DNA from: Orthonyx spaldingii
Taxonomy: Eukaryota > Chordata > Aves > Passeriformes > Orthonychidae
NCBI GenBank assembly: GCA_013397795.1
Contig: VZTJ01005981.1
Coordinates: 62,001 to 126,000 of the forward strand
Direction of reading: 5' to 3'
Length of the DNA stretch: 64,000 bases
The first letter of the stretch is position 1. The number at the start of each line of letters is the position of its first letter. The notes under the pieces are model-generated. The model saw only the letters and a list, made by a program, of their open reading frames with translations. It had not been told where the DNA came from and ran no database searches. Of the stretch, positions 24,826 through 36,750 are shown one piece after another. A program made the position numbers and the translations under genes.

Positions 24826-24906
24826 CCTCTTTTGATTTTTTTTGTTGGTTTTTTTTTTGTTTGTTTGGTTGGTTTTTTTTGTTTTGTTTTGGTTTTTGTT
24901 TTTTTG
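24826..24906 (+). repeat. T/G-rich simple repeat
   Basis: About 80 bases of T runs broken by G and GG (TTGTTTGTTTGGTTGG type). Read on the minus strand it is an A-rich tract with CC/CAAA interruptions, the same texture as the tract at 53.75 kb. It inflates a Lys/Thr/Gln-rich minus-strand reading frame that is not a gene. Confidence 0.85.
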
Positions 24907-25040
24907 AACTGCTCCATGTATATAAACCTTGCTTTTATATAGCTTATAGTTTATAGAAAATATGGATAGCTGACTGTGAAAACTCCTCAAATTCTCTTCC
25001 CTCCCTCTTTCTAAAGGCTTATTTTTGCAGGACTTAGATC

Positions 25041-25132
25041 TTCCTTCCTTTCCTTCCTTTCCTTCCTTTCCTTCCTTTCCTTCCTTTCCTTCCTTTCCTT
25101 CCTTTCCTTCCTTTCCTTCCTTCCTCCCTTCC
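25041..25132 (+). repeat. Nonamer minisatellite, unit CCTTCCTTT
   Basis: About nine copies of a 9-base unit CCTTCCTTT, ending in a CCTCCCTTCC tail and followed by a short duplicated CCATTGATG. The unit is a multiple of three, so the minus strand reads as a Lys-Glu-Gly repeat; that reading is an artefact. The tract is fully pyrimidine on the plus strand. Confidence 0.95.
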
Positions 25133-27380
25133 ATTGATGCCATTGATGAGACAGTTTTTCCATGAATATTGCTCAGAATTTATGGCTTTTGCCAGAACTA
25201 GCACTGCACTGAGAACAACCTTTTCTCATTGCCTAGATGACCATCAAATTACTGTGAAAATGCTCACCCTTGATGGGATGAATGCATATGACCACGTAAA
25301 TCATCCCCTGTTTTCTGAAGTGGCTTGAATGAGTATGTGACCACCATTTGTTATGATTCTCCCTTTCTTACTCTGGTACATAATCAAGGAAGATTAGATT
25401 AAACCAGCTCTGGAAACTGTATTTTCAGCTAAAGGTTGGAGAAAGCAATGCTAGTGACTCCAGGTAGCTCAATGTGGCATTCAAATCACAGAAAAACAAA
25501 CCCTATTGGCAGAGGCTGCAATGAAGTCTGCATTGCATAACACATAACAAAATCTCTCTCAGCAAAGGTTTTAGTAGAAACAAAGTGAAATTTATCATTA
25601 ATTATTTGGTGTGTGATATTGCAAGAATTAGTGAGGGTCCCAGATGGCTTCAGGATCCTGTTTTCCTAGGCTGCCTTGCTGTGCACACACACAGACAGTT
25701 CCCTGTCCACATGGTCTTAACTATATAGCAAAACCAAAGATAAAAGCGGGAAAGGGACTTCTAATAAAACTTACAAAGTAGACCTTTAGCAGAGCTAAAA
25801 ATTGGACCTAACCTTCCTATGTCTTGGTTTGACTGAAGATTGAATGTGTACAACTAATTATTACTAATTTACCTTTGAAGTGCTGTCGGGCTGCACTCTA
25901 CAGACTTTTTTGGTTTTTTTTCCCCAGAAAGTCATCTTTATAACACTTTCATGCATTAGAGTAACTTACAGAAACTAAAAGTAAAAATAAAATGTCTTTG
26001 GGCAATTGGTGTACAGACATCAGTTAAAGACTGAATGTTCCTTTTCAGCATGAGCTGAGCATGACACCACATTTCTCTGCTAAGGCATGGTGAGCCTTAT
26101 TGTACATTGTGTGTGACTGCTACCATTTGCCATCAGGAACTTTCAATGTCTAATGCAAATATTTCCATATCACTTTCAGAAACTGTGTGCAGGAAAACAA
26201 GTCCCAGTACAAGCTCATATTGTCGATTCTTGGATCAGTGGGTATAGATCTTTACAGTTTCAGCAGAGGGAAGCAGTGAGCTTTTTCTAAGAATGGCAGT
26301 CTGGGAAAGGGGAGGAGGGAGGGTTTCTTCCATTCTCCCACTGCAAAGCAAACACCAAACTATTCACCTGAACCACTATCAGCACTTTCAGGTTCTACAG
26401 ATGCCACTCTTTCTGTTTCAAACTGAAACTAAATGATAAGGACAGCACTTCATGTCTGACACCAATGTGGCACCACCTTCCTTCCCCTGATGCCCAAAGA
26501 CACATTGACCCTTTACAACCCAGGCCATAAAGCCGTGCCCACCAAGGCAGCAGGAAGGTGTCAGTGCTGATTCCTGTGACCAGGACATTCCAGCAATAGC
26601 CAGGGTGCCACTGCTATGGAAAAATAGTCCACAAGGTGAGGGGAATGGGAGCTGGAGGGGTGAGGGGATAAAAACACAAACTCAAAAACCACTGTTGAAG
26701 TTATCAGAGCCAATATTGCAGGTGTACAACAGCTTAGAAGTATGGAACAAGTTACAGCTATGCATTGGGGTGCCAGTTTGTATTTCCATCGTTTCCCCCA
26801 CAGCTTGCCCTGCAGCCTGCCCTGCTCCAGGAGGCTCTGAGGACATGGAGAAGCAGAGGATCTATAAAGATCTGCTCAGAGTAAAGAGGTTACTCACAGA
26901 GTTGTTACCAGCTCCTGGCTGGTTGTCAGAAGTGGGATAACTGTTGTTCATGGAGCTGCACAAACAAGCAGCTGCGCAAGGAAATGCCTGCTATTTGAAT
27001 GACGAAATCCAAGCTGTTTCATAAATAAGAATGAATACAATGGAATTACACAGGTATAAGGACAAAATAAGAAAACTTAAAAACAATATGAGTTCCAAGT
27101 AGCAAGGGACGTGGCAAGCAATACAATTTTCAGTGAATACATTAGAAATAAGTAGGAAAAGGAGAAAGGGATTGAACAAAATGTTCTACAGAGAAAAAGA
27201 ATAATTTTCTTTCATCAGAGAAAACAGAAATTAATTATTTTCTTTAATCTTCATGGAACAGGTAGCTTGTGCTGGATACTTTAACATATTAATTTTAACA
27301 AGTTGCTCAGAATTCAGGCTGGAGTGGAGAAAAGAACAGTTCAGGGAATATTTATGTAAAATTGTTACATTAAAATTCTC
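25133..27380. other. Gene-poor sequence
   Basis: No convincing gene. A 64-codon frame at 25134-25328 ends in a text (LDGMNAYDHVNHPLFSEVA) faintly like the AFDTVxHxxL block of LINE reverse transcriptases, too weak to call. A 111-codon frame at 26605-26940 has an AAG/GTGAGG donor-like site near its start but no other support. Confidence 0.45.
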
Positions 27381-28080
27381 AGGATTTGATGAAATTCATC
27401 CCAAGAAATGAGCCAAAGTAATCTCTGAATGATTAGTGATTATCTCCTGGAAGCTGCAGAGAGGAAAGATCCTACATAATGAAGAATAACAAAACCTTTC
27501 ATAACTTTTTTTAAGAGGAGTCGAGGAATTATGAATCAAGCAGTCTGGTTTCAGTTCCTGGAAACAATATGAAACAAATTATTAAGGTAATTTTAAGTAC
27601 CTACAAAATATAAAGGTTGTAACATCAGCCAACAAGAAACTGCCAAGAAAGGATCATATCAAATTTTTCTGATTACCTTCTTTGAGAAGGGTGGCAGCCC
27701 AGTGTAGAAAGGGAAAAGCAGTGATATGGGTGTAAATTAACTCTGATAGAGTTCTTAGACATTTTTTCAACATTAGAATCTTAGAAGTTGAGGAAATAGG
27801 GCATGCATGGATCTGCCTTTGGGTAGATATAAAAGTAGTTGAAAACTTCACAATCAGTGAAACTACATAAAACACGGAGGACATGCTGACCAAATCCCCT
27901 TAAGAACTGGCATTTTGTCAAATTCTACTTGGTATCTTAATGAAAAATGGGAATAGTAGAATGGAGACTTTACCTTTTAATTTATAGCTTGTGCAAAGAT
28001 GAAAAGAGTTTTAAGTATTTTGCAGAAAATGCTAAAAATGCTTCTGGCAGTTTGAAGAGTTGCTCAGAAACCTGAAAGGT
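27381..28080 (+). mobile_element. Degenerate CR1/L3-like LINE, reverse-transcriptase region
   Basis: The blocks of a CR1-clade reverse transcriptase appear in order and at the expected spacing. GATGAAATTCATCCC at about 27388 corresponds to the DGIHP segment. GGAATTATGAATCAAGCAGT near 27524, running on into TTCCTGGAAACAATATGAA, is the decayed NYRPVSL/PGK segment. CATATCAAATTTTTCTGATT near 27656 is the segment before the finger, and GGGAAAAGCAGTGATATGGG near 27710 leads to the decayed FDTV block. Further 3', CTTGTGCAAAGATGAAAAGA near 27989 may be the FADD region. Frameshifts and stops throughout show a very old, dead copy. Both ends are approximate. Confidence 0.6.
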
Positions 28081-31000
28081 TGCAGCCAAGTATTGATAAA
28101 CCAGACTTCTGTGCCTAAGAAAAAGAAAGCAAATTGAAATTTGAAACATGAAATTTTTCTGGTATTTTTCAGGTCACAAACAAAAACCAGTAATGAGCTG
28201 AATGTATTTTATTCAATATCTATGATTGAATAATCTTTGGCTGTCAAGTTATATGCTTTGTGAAAGCCTGAATGTGGATTGTCAAATTGTCCATCCAGGA
28301 AGAAAAAAGCTTTTTACTTACAATGGGCTAATGATTGTTTGACAATTTAATTATACAGCAGGGGAGTTCTGAAGAGGAAATGGGATATGGAGGCAAGTCT
28401 GCTTATCCACACCAAAGTTACTGCTTTGAGCTGAGTCTGAAGACACAGCATATAGCATACAAAACAAGTTTCTCACTCCACACATTCTAAGAAGCTTGTT
28501 GGATGGATAGAGAGAGTGGGACACTGTTAAAATTTGGTCTGAAGCTGAATTGATTAGAACTTTGCTTCTGTACCTGACACTGGACTCTACAAACCTTTGG
28601 ATCAATCTTGTCACTTATGGTTCCTCTCAAAAACCAAGTCTTTTATTTCCTGTAACCTTATTGATGCTTTGTCTGTATAAATTTTCAGGTAGTTGGTTGG
28701 CATCCCACATTTCATCTGTATGGTGTCTCATTTTAAAACCAGGGTCCTGGTCCAGACTTCCTGTGGCCAGAACCTTGTGTGTTTCTCCAGGGCATCCAAA
28801 GAGTGAGATGCATCTTCCAGATCCTCAAGATAGCTCAGCAGACATGGGATAAGGAAGAACTCTGATGATCAGCATGACTAGGGAAGTTTGGCCTTAAACT
28901 GTAGGGTTGAGGAAATGAAAATATCTGGGAAATTATTCATTACATTAATCACTTCAAAGCTTCTCTAGCTTTTTTGCTTCAGTGATAGACTTGTGAAGTG
29001 TCAGTCTTTAAAGGAAGCTTTTTTACAATAGGGAATATCCCATATTCTGTGGCTCTGAGCTCAGGTCAACTCAGTTCACGAAAATTGCTAAACAATTATC
29101 AGACACTAAATTTTCCTGTACACTGGCTTGAACTGGATTTAAAGTAGTGACCTAGAGAGGACAGACTTGCTAAGGTGCTGTTAGTTTCCCTTTCGGTGAT
29201 CTTCCTTCTTCACAAAGAGCGAGGAGCTGAAAAAGTTTGAAATCAAACATTTAACTCAAATATCCTTAGGCACAAACACATTCCATTGCCTTTTAAATGG
29301 ATGTACTCTTCCTTTGCTTTACAGTTTGAATGGGGAACACAGAAACATTGAACTTTAAGCCTTTTCCCAAAACAAAGTATTTTTTGGTCATAAAGGACAG
29401 GATGTACAAATAAATTGATAACAATTAATATTTTGCAACCTTGATTAAAGGTTTTTCTCTCCATTTAACTGATTCATCTCCTCACCAATTTTCTTTCAGT
29501 GTTATTTTGACTTGATTAATGAAAACCTTCATGTCTGAAGTCCCAACTGTAAACAATCTAAACTCATAATAGACTGGGAAAACTGGTTTTTACCGAAGAG
29601 ATTTAAATATTAACATCATTTAAATTGCTTAGGGATTTTTTTAAAGTGAACTTCCCCTATTATCCCTCTGCATTATGAGGTAATTTAACACAAGTATGTG
29701 GCTCAAGGGGGCAGATTTGGCAGCAAGCAATATTAAGTCAGTTATTACAGAAGGTAGTGGGCAAGATAATCAGCAAGGTTAAACTGATATAATAAAGTTT
29801 TTCACTAAAATATAAGCATAATTTCAAGATTGAAAATAGTGTGGACAGTTGCTCTTTGTAAACACAAGTGTCCTTTTTCTTACTCTACTGCAAGTAGAAT
29901 AAGAAAATGATGAAGAGAAACTCAGTCAAAAAGGAAAATGTGGACACAATGAAAAGAGGGTGTGATTTTGCAGGGCAAGGGCTAAAAATATGTAGCTGAC
30001 CAGGAAACACAGTTTGAGAGTTAATGATTTGTTCTTACAAAGGGATAACAAGAATATATGTACAATTCAGACATGAAACTTATGAATTGTAGTTTGATTA
30101 GACCAAACTACCTGGTTGATTTAACGAGGTCAGATAAAGGGCTTCCTGGAATTATTGGCTCTTCCTCCTGTGATACAGGGGAAAAAGAAAGATATTCTTG
30201 ATAAAAACCTTCCTTTAAAACTTCCTACAGTACCCTCAGTATTCCCAGACATGATCCTCGGCTCTCATGTCCCTTGCTGCCCTTCTTCTTGTACTTCAGC
30301 ATGAGCAATTCTGGTGTAGCTGTGTTCTTTGAATGATGAGAGAAATCCACTAAGTCAAAATCAGTGTGCTTCACAGTTCGATCAATATTATATGATTTGT
30401 AATTGTAAAGTTCATGACATTTTAAAATATTTTCTACAGCAGTTTGTCATAGCATTATATAAAATACATTCAAAAGTATTTTGCTGAAGTATATCTACCT
30501 GATAAAAAGTTCAGCATGTCACTGAAAAGTACACTTGTATTTTTTGGACATAGTATAGTACAGCATGAACTTGTAAATATCCACCAGGAGACTTAATTAC
30601 CAAAGGAAATAGAAGATAAATCTGGAACTGCAGACTCAGGAAATAGAAAGGATCTCTGAAGTCTGCAGTAATGGCCATGGAAACAAGCTTTCTTTTCCTA
30701 TTAAATAAGAGACTCATGAAACTCAGCTGATCTGCTCCCTAACAAGCAGCCCCATCTTGGACTACAGGGCACTGAGAACTAAGAGCCTTGGTACAAACAA
30801 CAGTGGGTAAGGCTGTGCCATCCACAGTTTTATTGGTAATGCTGGAAAACTTATGGATGCAAACCATATCAACAAACTTGAACTCAACACCAACCATAAC
30901 TTATTAGTCAGCCTTTCCAGCATCCCTGGATTGCTCACAGAACAGCTGGTTACTATTTACCAAGAGCAGCTCTGTGTGATAAACTCTTGCTTGTAACTAA

Positions 31001-34000
31001 TTTGTGATTGATAAAAAAGGGCTTATAAGGAAATGAGTTATTGATTAAAACAGCCCTTGAATAGTACACTGCCACTACAGCTGAGCTGTGTGCAGATGTC
31101 CACACAGAATAGGTTTTCTATTCAAAACTGTGCTGCCATAGTTGGTTATCTCATGTCTGGGGTGTGTTATGTCTGCTTGCACCAATCCAGTGAGACAGGG
31201 ATTTGTGCCACAAGAGGTGCAGCACACTTGGATCAGATCACAGAGCAACTGGCTGGGGTCTCCACACTCTGCTGCTTTGTTCACCTCTTCTTCCTGCTCT
31301 GTCTGGCACCACAGCTGATGTTAACACTGCCAAAACTGCTGCTCTGGATCTTCACAGCTGACTGATGGAGCAGCAGCCCTCTGGACTATGGGGCTTCTCC
31401 ATGAGCCTGTGCCAACAACTGGCACAGAGCAGCTGTGGAGTGGGGTTCCAGCTGGGAGTGATTTGTACGTGGCAAAAGGAGAAGACTAGTGGGGTTGGAA
31501 GAGGCAGTCAAAGGGAATTTGGGAATTCTGCTTGTTTCCCAGAACCTGAGGTGGGTCTGACAGGTTGATGATGCCCAACCCATCACACCCCACAGGAAAG
31601 TGCACAGTCCAGCAGGGTCCACTGGAGTATCAGGCTGAGCAGCATTACCTTCCAAAATGCTAAATGTGGGGAGAAAGTTTCTGTTCTGTTAAAATAATAA
31701 CAGTTTGCAGTAGGATAAAACCAGTCTGTAGAAGAATCATGAATTATTAAATCTGCAATGAATAGTTCAGCCAAACACAGTGAAAAGTAAATGTCCTCTG
31801 TAAGCAAGACCCCTCAAACTCTCTTTTCCTATCTGACAAAATAAAAGTTGAGTATATAGAAGGTCTTCTAACATTTACCATAATAATATATCTGCTAGTA
31901 AACATCTAGAAAACTCTTAGTATGTGACACGTTATGAGTTTTATCTGTGCATTTTGTTTTGTAAATTGTTTTGTCACAAAGGTTTTGAAGCATGTAGCTG
32001 ATCTGTCAACTCCAAAAGGCTGCTGGCTACTAGGGTTCTAAAATTCTGTTTGTGTATTAAAATTTTTATTTCCTACTCAAAAGTTTGCTCCATCATTTAT
32101 GCTACTGAAATGGCTATTTAGCATCTGGCTCTTGTGTGAGTTAATGATACAAAAAATAGATGTTGACATTTAAGTAGCCATAATATGCACTTATTACCAA
32201 GCAGAGAGACAGAAATGTTTATGTTTGTTAATTATATGGAGCTTCCTTGTCAATTTTTAGAAGATTAATCTCCCTTTAGAAAGGTCTTATAATATTTCTT
32301 ATTTTATACCCCATTTGTGAGCAGTTTAGCTGAGTTGTGATACTGAGTGTCTTGGAGTATCAAGAGCACCACCACAATTGTGAAATCTTTTATTAAAAAT
32401 TTTTAGATGTTTTGGCAAATTATCTCGATCTACCATAACAGGGCAAACAAGACTTCTGATCATCTTCATCTCTCCAGGCCTGGGTTGCTTACAGATTGAC
32501 TAAACAAGCCTGATAAGCCCCATGTTTATAGCTGTTGAATTGGTAGATTAACCTTCATATTGTCTGTTGTGTTATCACCACAACAATATGAGAGTGTGAG
32601 GAGATGTCTCCATTCTTGTGCTTCTTACACATTCCCCAGGAACAGAAAATTCAAGTAAGACCACTTCAATGAACATAGTTATTTGAATAAAAATGTAACA
32701 ATTTTCCTCTAAAATGATTGTTATTCAGCTCACTGAAAATGGACAGGCCCTAAGAGTGGGAGCCTCTGGTTATTTTGAAGATGATACCAAGACTTAGAAC
32801 TCACGTCAAGCTTGAAGGGCAGCAGTCCTGTGATTTTTCAGGTGCAGACCTCCATCATCTTGAAGTGCAAACTAAGCATTTGCATACCCAAATATTAATT
32901 TTACAGGTGTATTCTTTCTAGGAGTGATAAAGCAAGAGAGACACACTTGAAATAATAATGCACTTAAGCAGACAGCTTGACATTGGACAAAGTGCAGAAG
33001 CACTTGCTTTTCTTGGAGCCTCAAATCTTCATTTATTTATTATTTAATCAGACACTCTCAAACTCTGAAGAGGAGATTGACTTGTAATATTATCATGCCT
33101 TGAAAATACAACATTTCATTACAAAAGAGACCACTGTCACGGAATACAAATTTTTTTCTCCTCTACTAATCCTAGCAGTTCTCCTTCATCCTCCTTATCT
33201 TTTTTGTCCATTTCAGAAGTGACAGGTAACCAAATTATTGCATATTCTTGAACTAAATTCCTCCACATCACTCCATAAACTTTTGTACTCTGTGCATCAA
33301 TCTCCCTCTACTTGCCTTCATCTCCTCCTCTGATGCCAGAACACACTTTTTTGTGTGTTTAATGTTCCCACTCCCTCATTGAGCTGTTCCTCTCATTCTC
33401 TTCTGGGACACTCATTTTCCCAATGGCAGATTGGTCTCTGAATTCAATATAGTCTTAGAAAAGTGGGTCCATTAGGATTTTTCCCGTGCAATGCTCTCAC
33501 TCTCCATATCCAGACCTGCCTGTGTATCTTCACTCTCCCAATCCTATCATATAATATTCCTTTTCCATTCTTTGTAGTTAATGGAAATCATTTGAGGTTG
33601 CTCTAACTTTAAATTTAATAGGAAGTGAAGACTGAGCAGGCACAGGAGTTTTGTTTTACCCCAGAGGTTCACGAACCACAGTCCACTACGTCTTTGGTCA
33701 GAAATTAGGGAGGAGGGTGAAACTAGCTACTTTTTCATTGCTTTTCTTTCCCTATTTATTTCTTTAATGTTTGCATCTGTCACAAAAAGATCTGCTCTGT
33801 GATGCCATGAAAGCACTATGAAGTTTCAGAATGGATTAGCTGCAGCATCCAGCATTTATCATGGTACAAAGAAATGCCAGACAGTTGAATGTGAAACATT
33901 ACCTCAGTCAGCCAAAAGGATGGACATTGCTTTGTCCTCTGGAAGCTTTCCATTAATGTCATTTGTCTTTGGCTGGCCTGACTCTAGGGGAATATTAAAA

Positions 34001-36647
34001 ACATACTTTATGTCTGCAAAGACTGACTGCTATGTATGTAGATGACATATGTATTGGTGAAAAATCTAGAGTCACCTTTCCCATAACATTTATGGTTCTG
34101 CTAAATTAATTTAAGTTAATTCCAAGAGATATGATGAATGATAACTGCAAGTCATGTGTTGATAAAGGTTGCATCCAGCCTGGCCTATGTTTGCTAAAAC
34201 TGTAATTCAAATGAACATTTCAAATTTGCTTACCTATTTATAAAATAAATTAGAGGCTAGATGATTAGTGCAAGGTAAATAAGGCTTAAAGATTTAGCAG
34301 ATTTATCAATTCTAAGTCTTAGCGGGGGAGTTTCTGTAGGTTATTAAAATGACATCTACTTATTTAATTAAATGCCTGTCACTAATGAGTCCTTCACAGT
34401 TAGCTTTGGTGTGTCCTGTATTCATAGAGAGAATTTTTTTTTTTTTGGGAAATCCATGAATTACAAGAAATACCATTGAAAAAGTTCAAACCTGTTGTTT
34501 CCCCTAAGCGTTATAACACAACCCTCTGAGTACCAGTTTTTTTCTGTTTCTCTATTAATGATGCATTACTGATCATAACAATACATGGTCAAGGGATGTG
34601 AGAGCAAACAATTTCATCGTAGTAACTGTGAAAAATAAATGCAGTACTAATAAGATACAAACAACTTCATTCAATGGCAGATTTTGTTTGCAACAGAGGA
34701 AAAAATGTCTTGATATCTCAAAGAACAGCAAGCCACACACCAGGTTAGCTGAACTATTAAGGATTACAGGTTCAACACGTTTTTTAAAAATTTTTGTCTT
34801 GAATGCAGGCCTTTTTGCATTGTGCATTTTTCTCAACTTTGCCTGGATCTTCCATAATAAAATCATGTCCTAAAAGCAATTCCTGTATACACTTTCTCTG
34901 GAGCCATGGAATCTACTTCGCCATGCCTTGTCACGCTTTTGTCTAAAGATTTTTAATTTATTCAGGTTTTCCACAATTTGGCTAAATGTGTGCATTTTAT
35001 TAAACATTTGATAGAGAAAAGTTAAAAGGTACCAAAAGCTGAGCAATACTAAGCAACAATGTGATATTAACATACAAACAATCTTCATTGGGTTATATTA
35101 ATTTTTAGTGATGTGCTTGGCTAGAATATTTGCTTTATAATAGGATCTTTAGTATTTATCAGAGTGCTTCCAAAATTTACCATTTCATCTGGCAAAAAAA
35201 ATCCTCAAACAAGCTATAAATAGGTTCTTGTAGTTTAGTTATATCTCATCAATTTGTCATGATTAACCCTTTCTAGGGATTTCTGTTCAATGTTAGACAA
35301 CATGTGTTGCCTTCAAGGTATCTTTAATAACCCAAACACTTTTACTTACTGGAATTACATTGGAGCAGGATACTTCTTAACATGTAAGATGAGCTCTTCA
35401 GTATCAGCATTCTTCTAAAATTTTTTAAGAAGTTTTACAAATTCTAATAAAAATTCTCAGCCAATAGTCAGCTGACACATGGCAACCTAGCAAATGGTTC
35501 TTGGCAAGTTTTGTGACAGAAAAGTGAAAGCTGGATTGGCAGTGGTCTCATTTCCAAAACAGCTGTTTCCAAAATAGTAATATTTCAGTGCTCTATTTTA
35601 AGCAGAACTTAATATACTGAAAACACAGACATCTGTGTTACTTTTTTCAGGCTGGTTACTTTTTTCAAGGGCATCAGTGGGTTTAATCGTAGGTGAGCTG
35701 TGGAGGACAAGAAATCCATAACATCATCCTGAGTTACCAAAAACTGATGGGGTGTCAAATATTCTGTAAAGTCCCTGTGTGGGGTACACAAGATGTGCTC
35801 CAGGTGGGTGGTGCAGCTGCACCGAGGCTGCTTTGAGGCACAGTCTGTTAGAAGAGAAAGTTGCCCGAGACAGCTGAGGGTCACCCAGTATTTGAAACCT
35901 GTCTGATATGTAGGATTTTTCTCCATCAATTTTATAACCTCAGCTACTTAAACAATAGCAAAATTTCACCTGAATCAATACAGCATCATGTCCAGACAAC
36001 ATAATCCATGTATTTGATTTGTCTGACTTCAAAATAAGTGTCTTTCTAGCAGCTGAACATCTGTTGGCATGCAGCCTTGTTACATGTCCCTCATGGCTTG
36101 GAAGTTAATAGCCACATGCAAAGCTTTTTCTCCTGCTTTTCCTCATTTCAGAAGATCAGGCTGACGCTACCAAGGGGTGAAAAATTGATTTACCTTCTCC
36201 ATTTCTAGTGCATTTATCACTAAGTTTAAGCACTAAAATATAGCTTGTGTCTCAGTGTTTTGAAGAACTAAGCATTATATAAGGAGCAATTTCTACCAAG
36301 AATCTCTTCTGGCTATGTACGAGGCAAGCTCTAGGGAGGGGTTACAAATTTTATATGCTTTTGCTAACAGCTATTAAATAATTACAAAACCTCCCTTTCA
36401 GAATTTTTAGCAGTGGAGTGTCCCATTTGCATTTGGATTTTGAAGCCCACTTGTTTTGTTTTATTCATCATTCAGGCTGATCCAGTGGCTCAGCAATATG
36501 TTACAATTGTCCTTGTTGTTTATATAATACTTGGAAAAGGAGAGACCACAAATAACTTCTTTTGCTAGTACTGTTTTTATTTATTCCAGTTTCTTGATTT
36601 GGTTGGTATATGTATCTTTGCCATTGACAATTTAAGACCCAATTTGC
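28081..36647. other. Long gene-poor region
   Basis: Eight and a half kilobases without an exon or repeat I can support. The longest frames (102 codons at 31057-31365 plus; 106 codons at 35609-35929 minus) have no motif, splice framing or protein-like composition, and the first has an opposed frame on the other strand. The part 34090-34380 is unique and dense in TTAATT/TAAT cores and could hold conserved non-coding DNA. A T run interrupts at 34435. Confidence 0.5.
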
Positions 36648-36750
36648 TTTGAGCAATCTGGTCTAGTGAAAGTTGTTCCTGCCTGGGGAGTCAGACCAGA
36701 TGACCTTTAAAGGTCTCTTCCCACACAAAGCATTCTATGATTCTATGATA
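36648..36750 (+). mobile_element. CR1 LINE 3' tail with terminal octamer repeat
   Basis: The order GAGCAATCTGGTCTAGTG, a CCTGCCTGGGGAG block, CAGACCAGATGACCTTTAAA, GGTCTCTTCCCA and finally ATTCTATGATTCTATGATA is the textbook CR1 3' end; the two ATTCTATG octamers at 36732-36747 are the terminal direct repeat of the family. The copy is only about 100 bases long, 5'-truncated, and better preserved than the one at 2.0 kb, so probably younger. Confidence 0.93.

Noticed and set aside
24820..25143. 107-codon minus-strand frame with a Lys-Glu-Gly repeat
   Set aside because: It is the nonamer minisatellite and T/G tract read as protein; both parts are simple repeats.
25134..25328. LINE reverse-transcriptase-like YDHVNHPL text
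   Set aside because: Only one short block resembles the family and the flanking blocks are missing.
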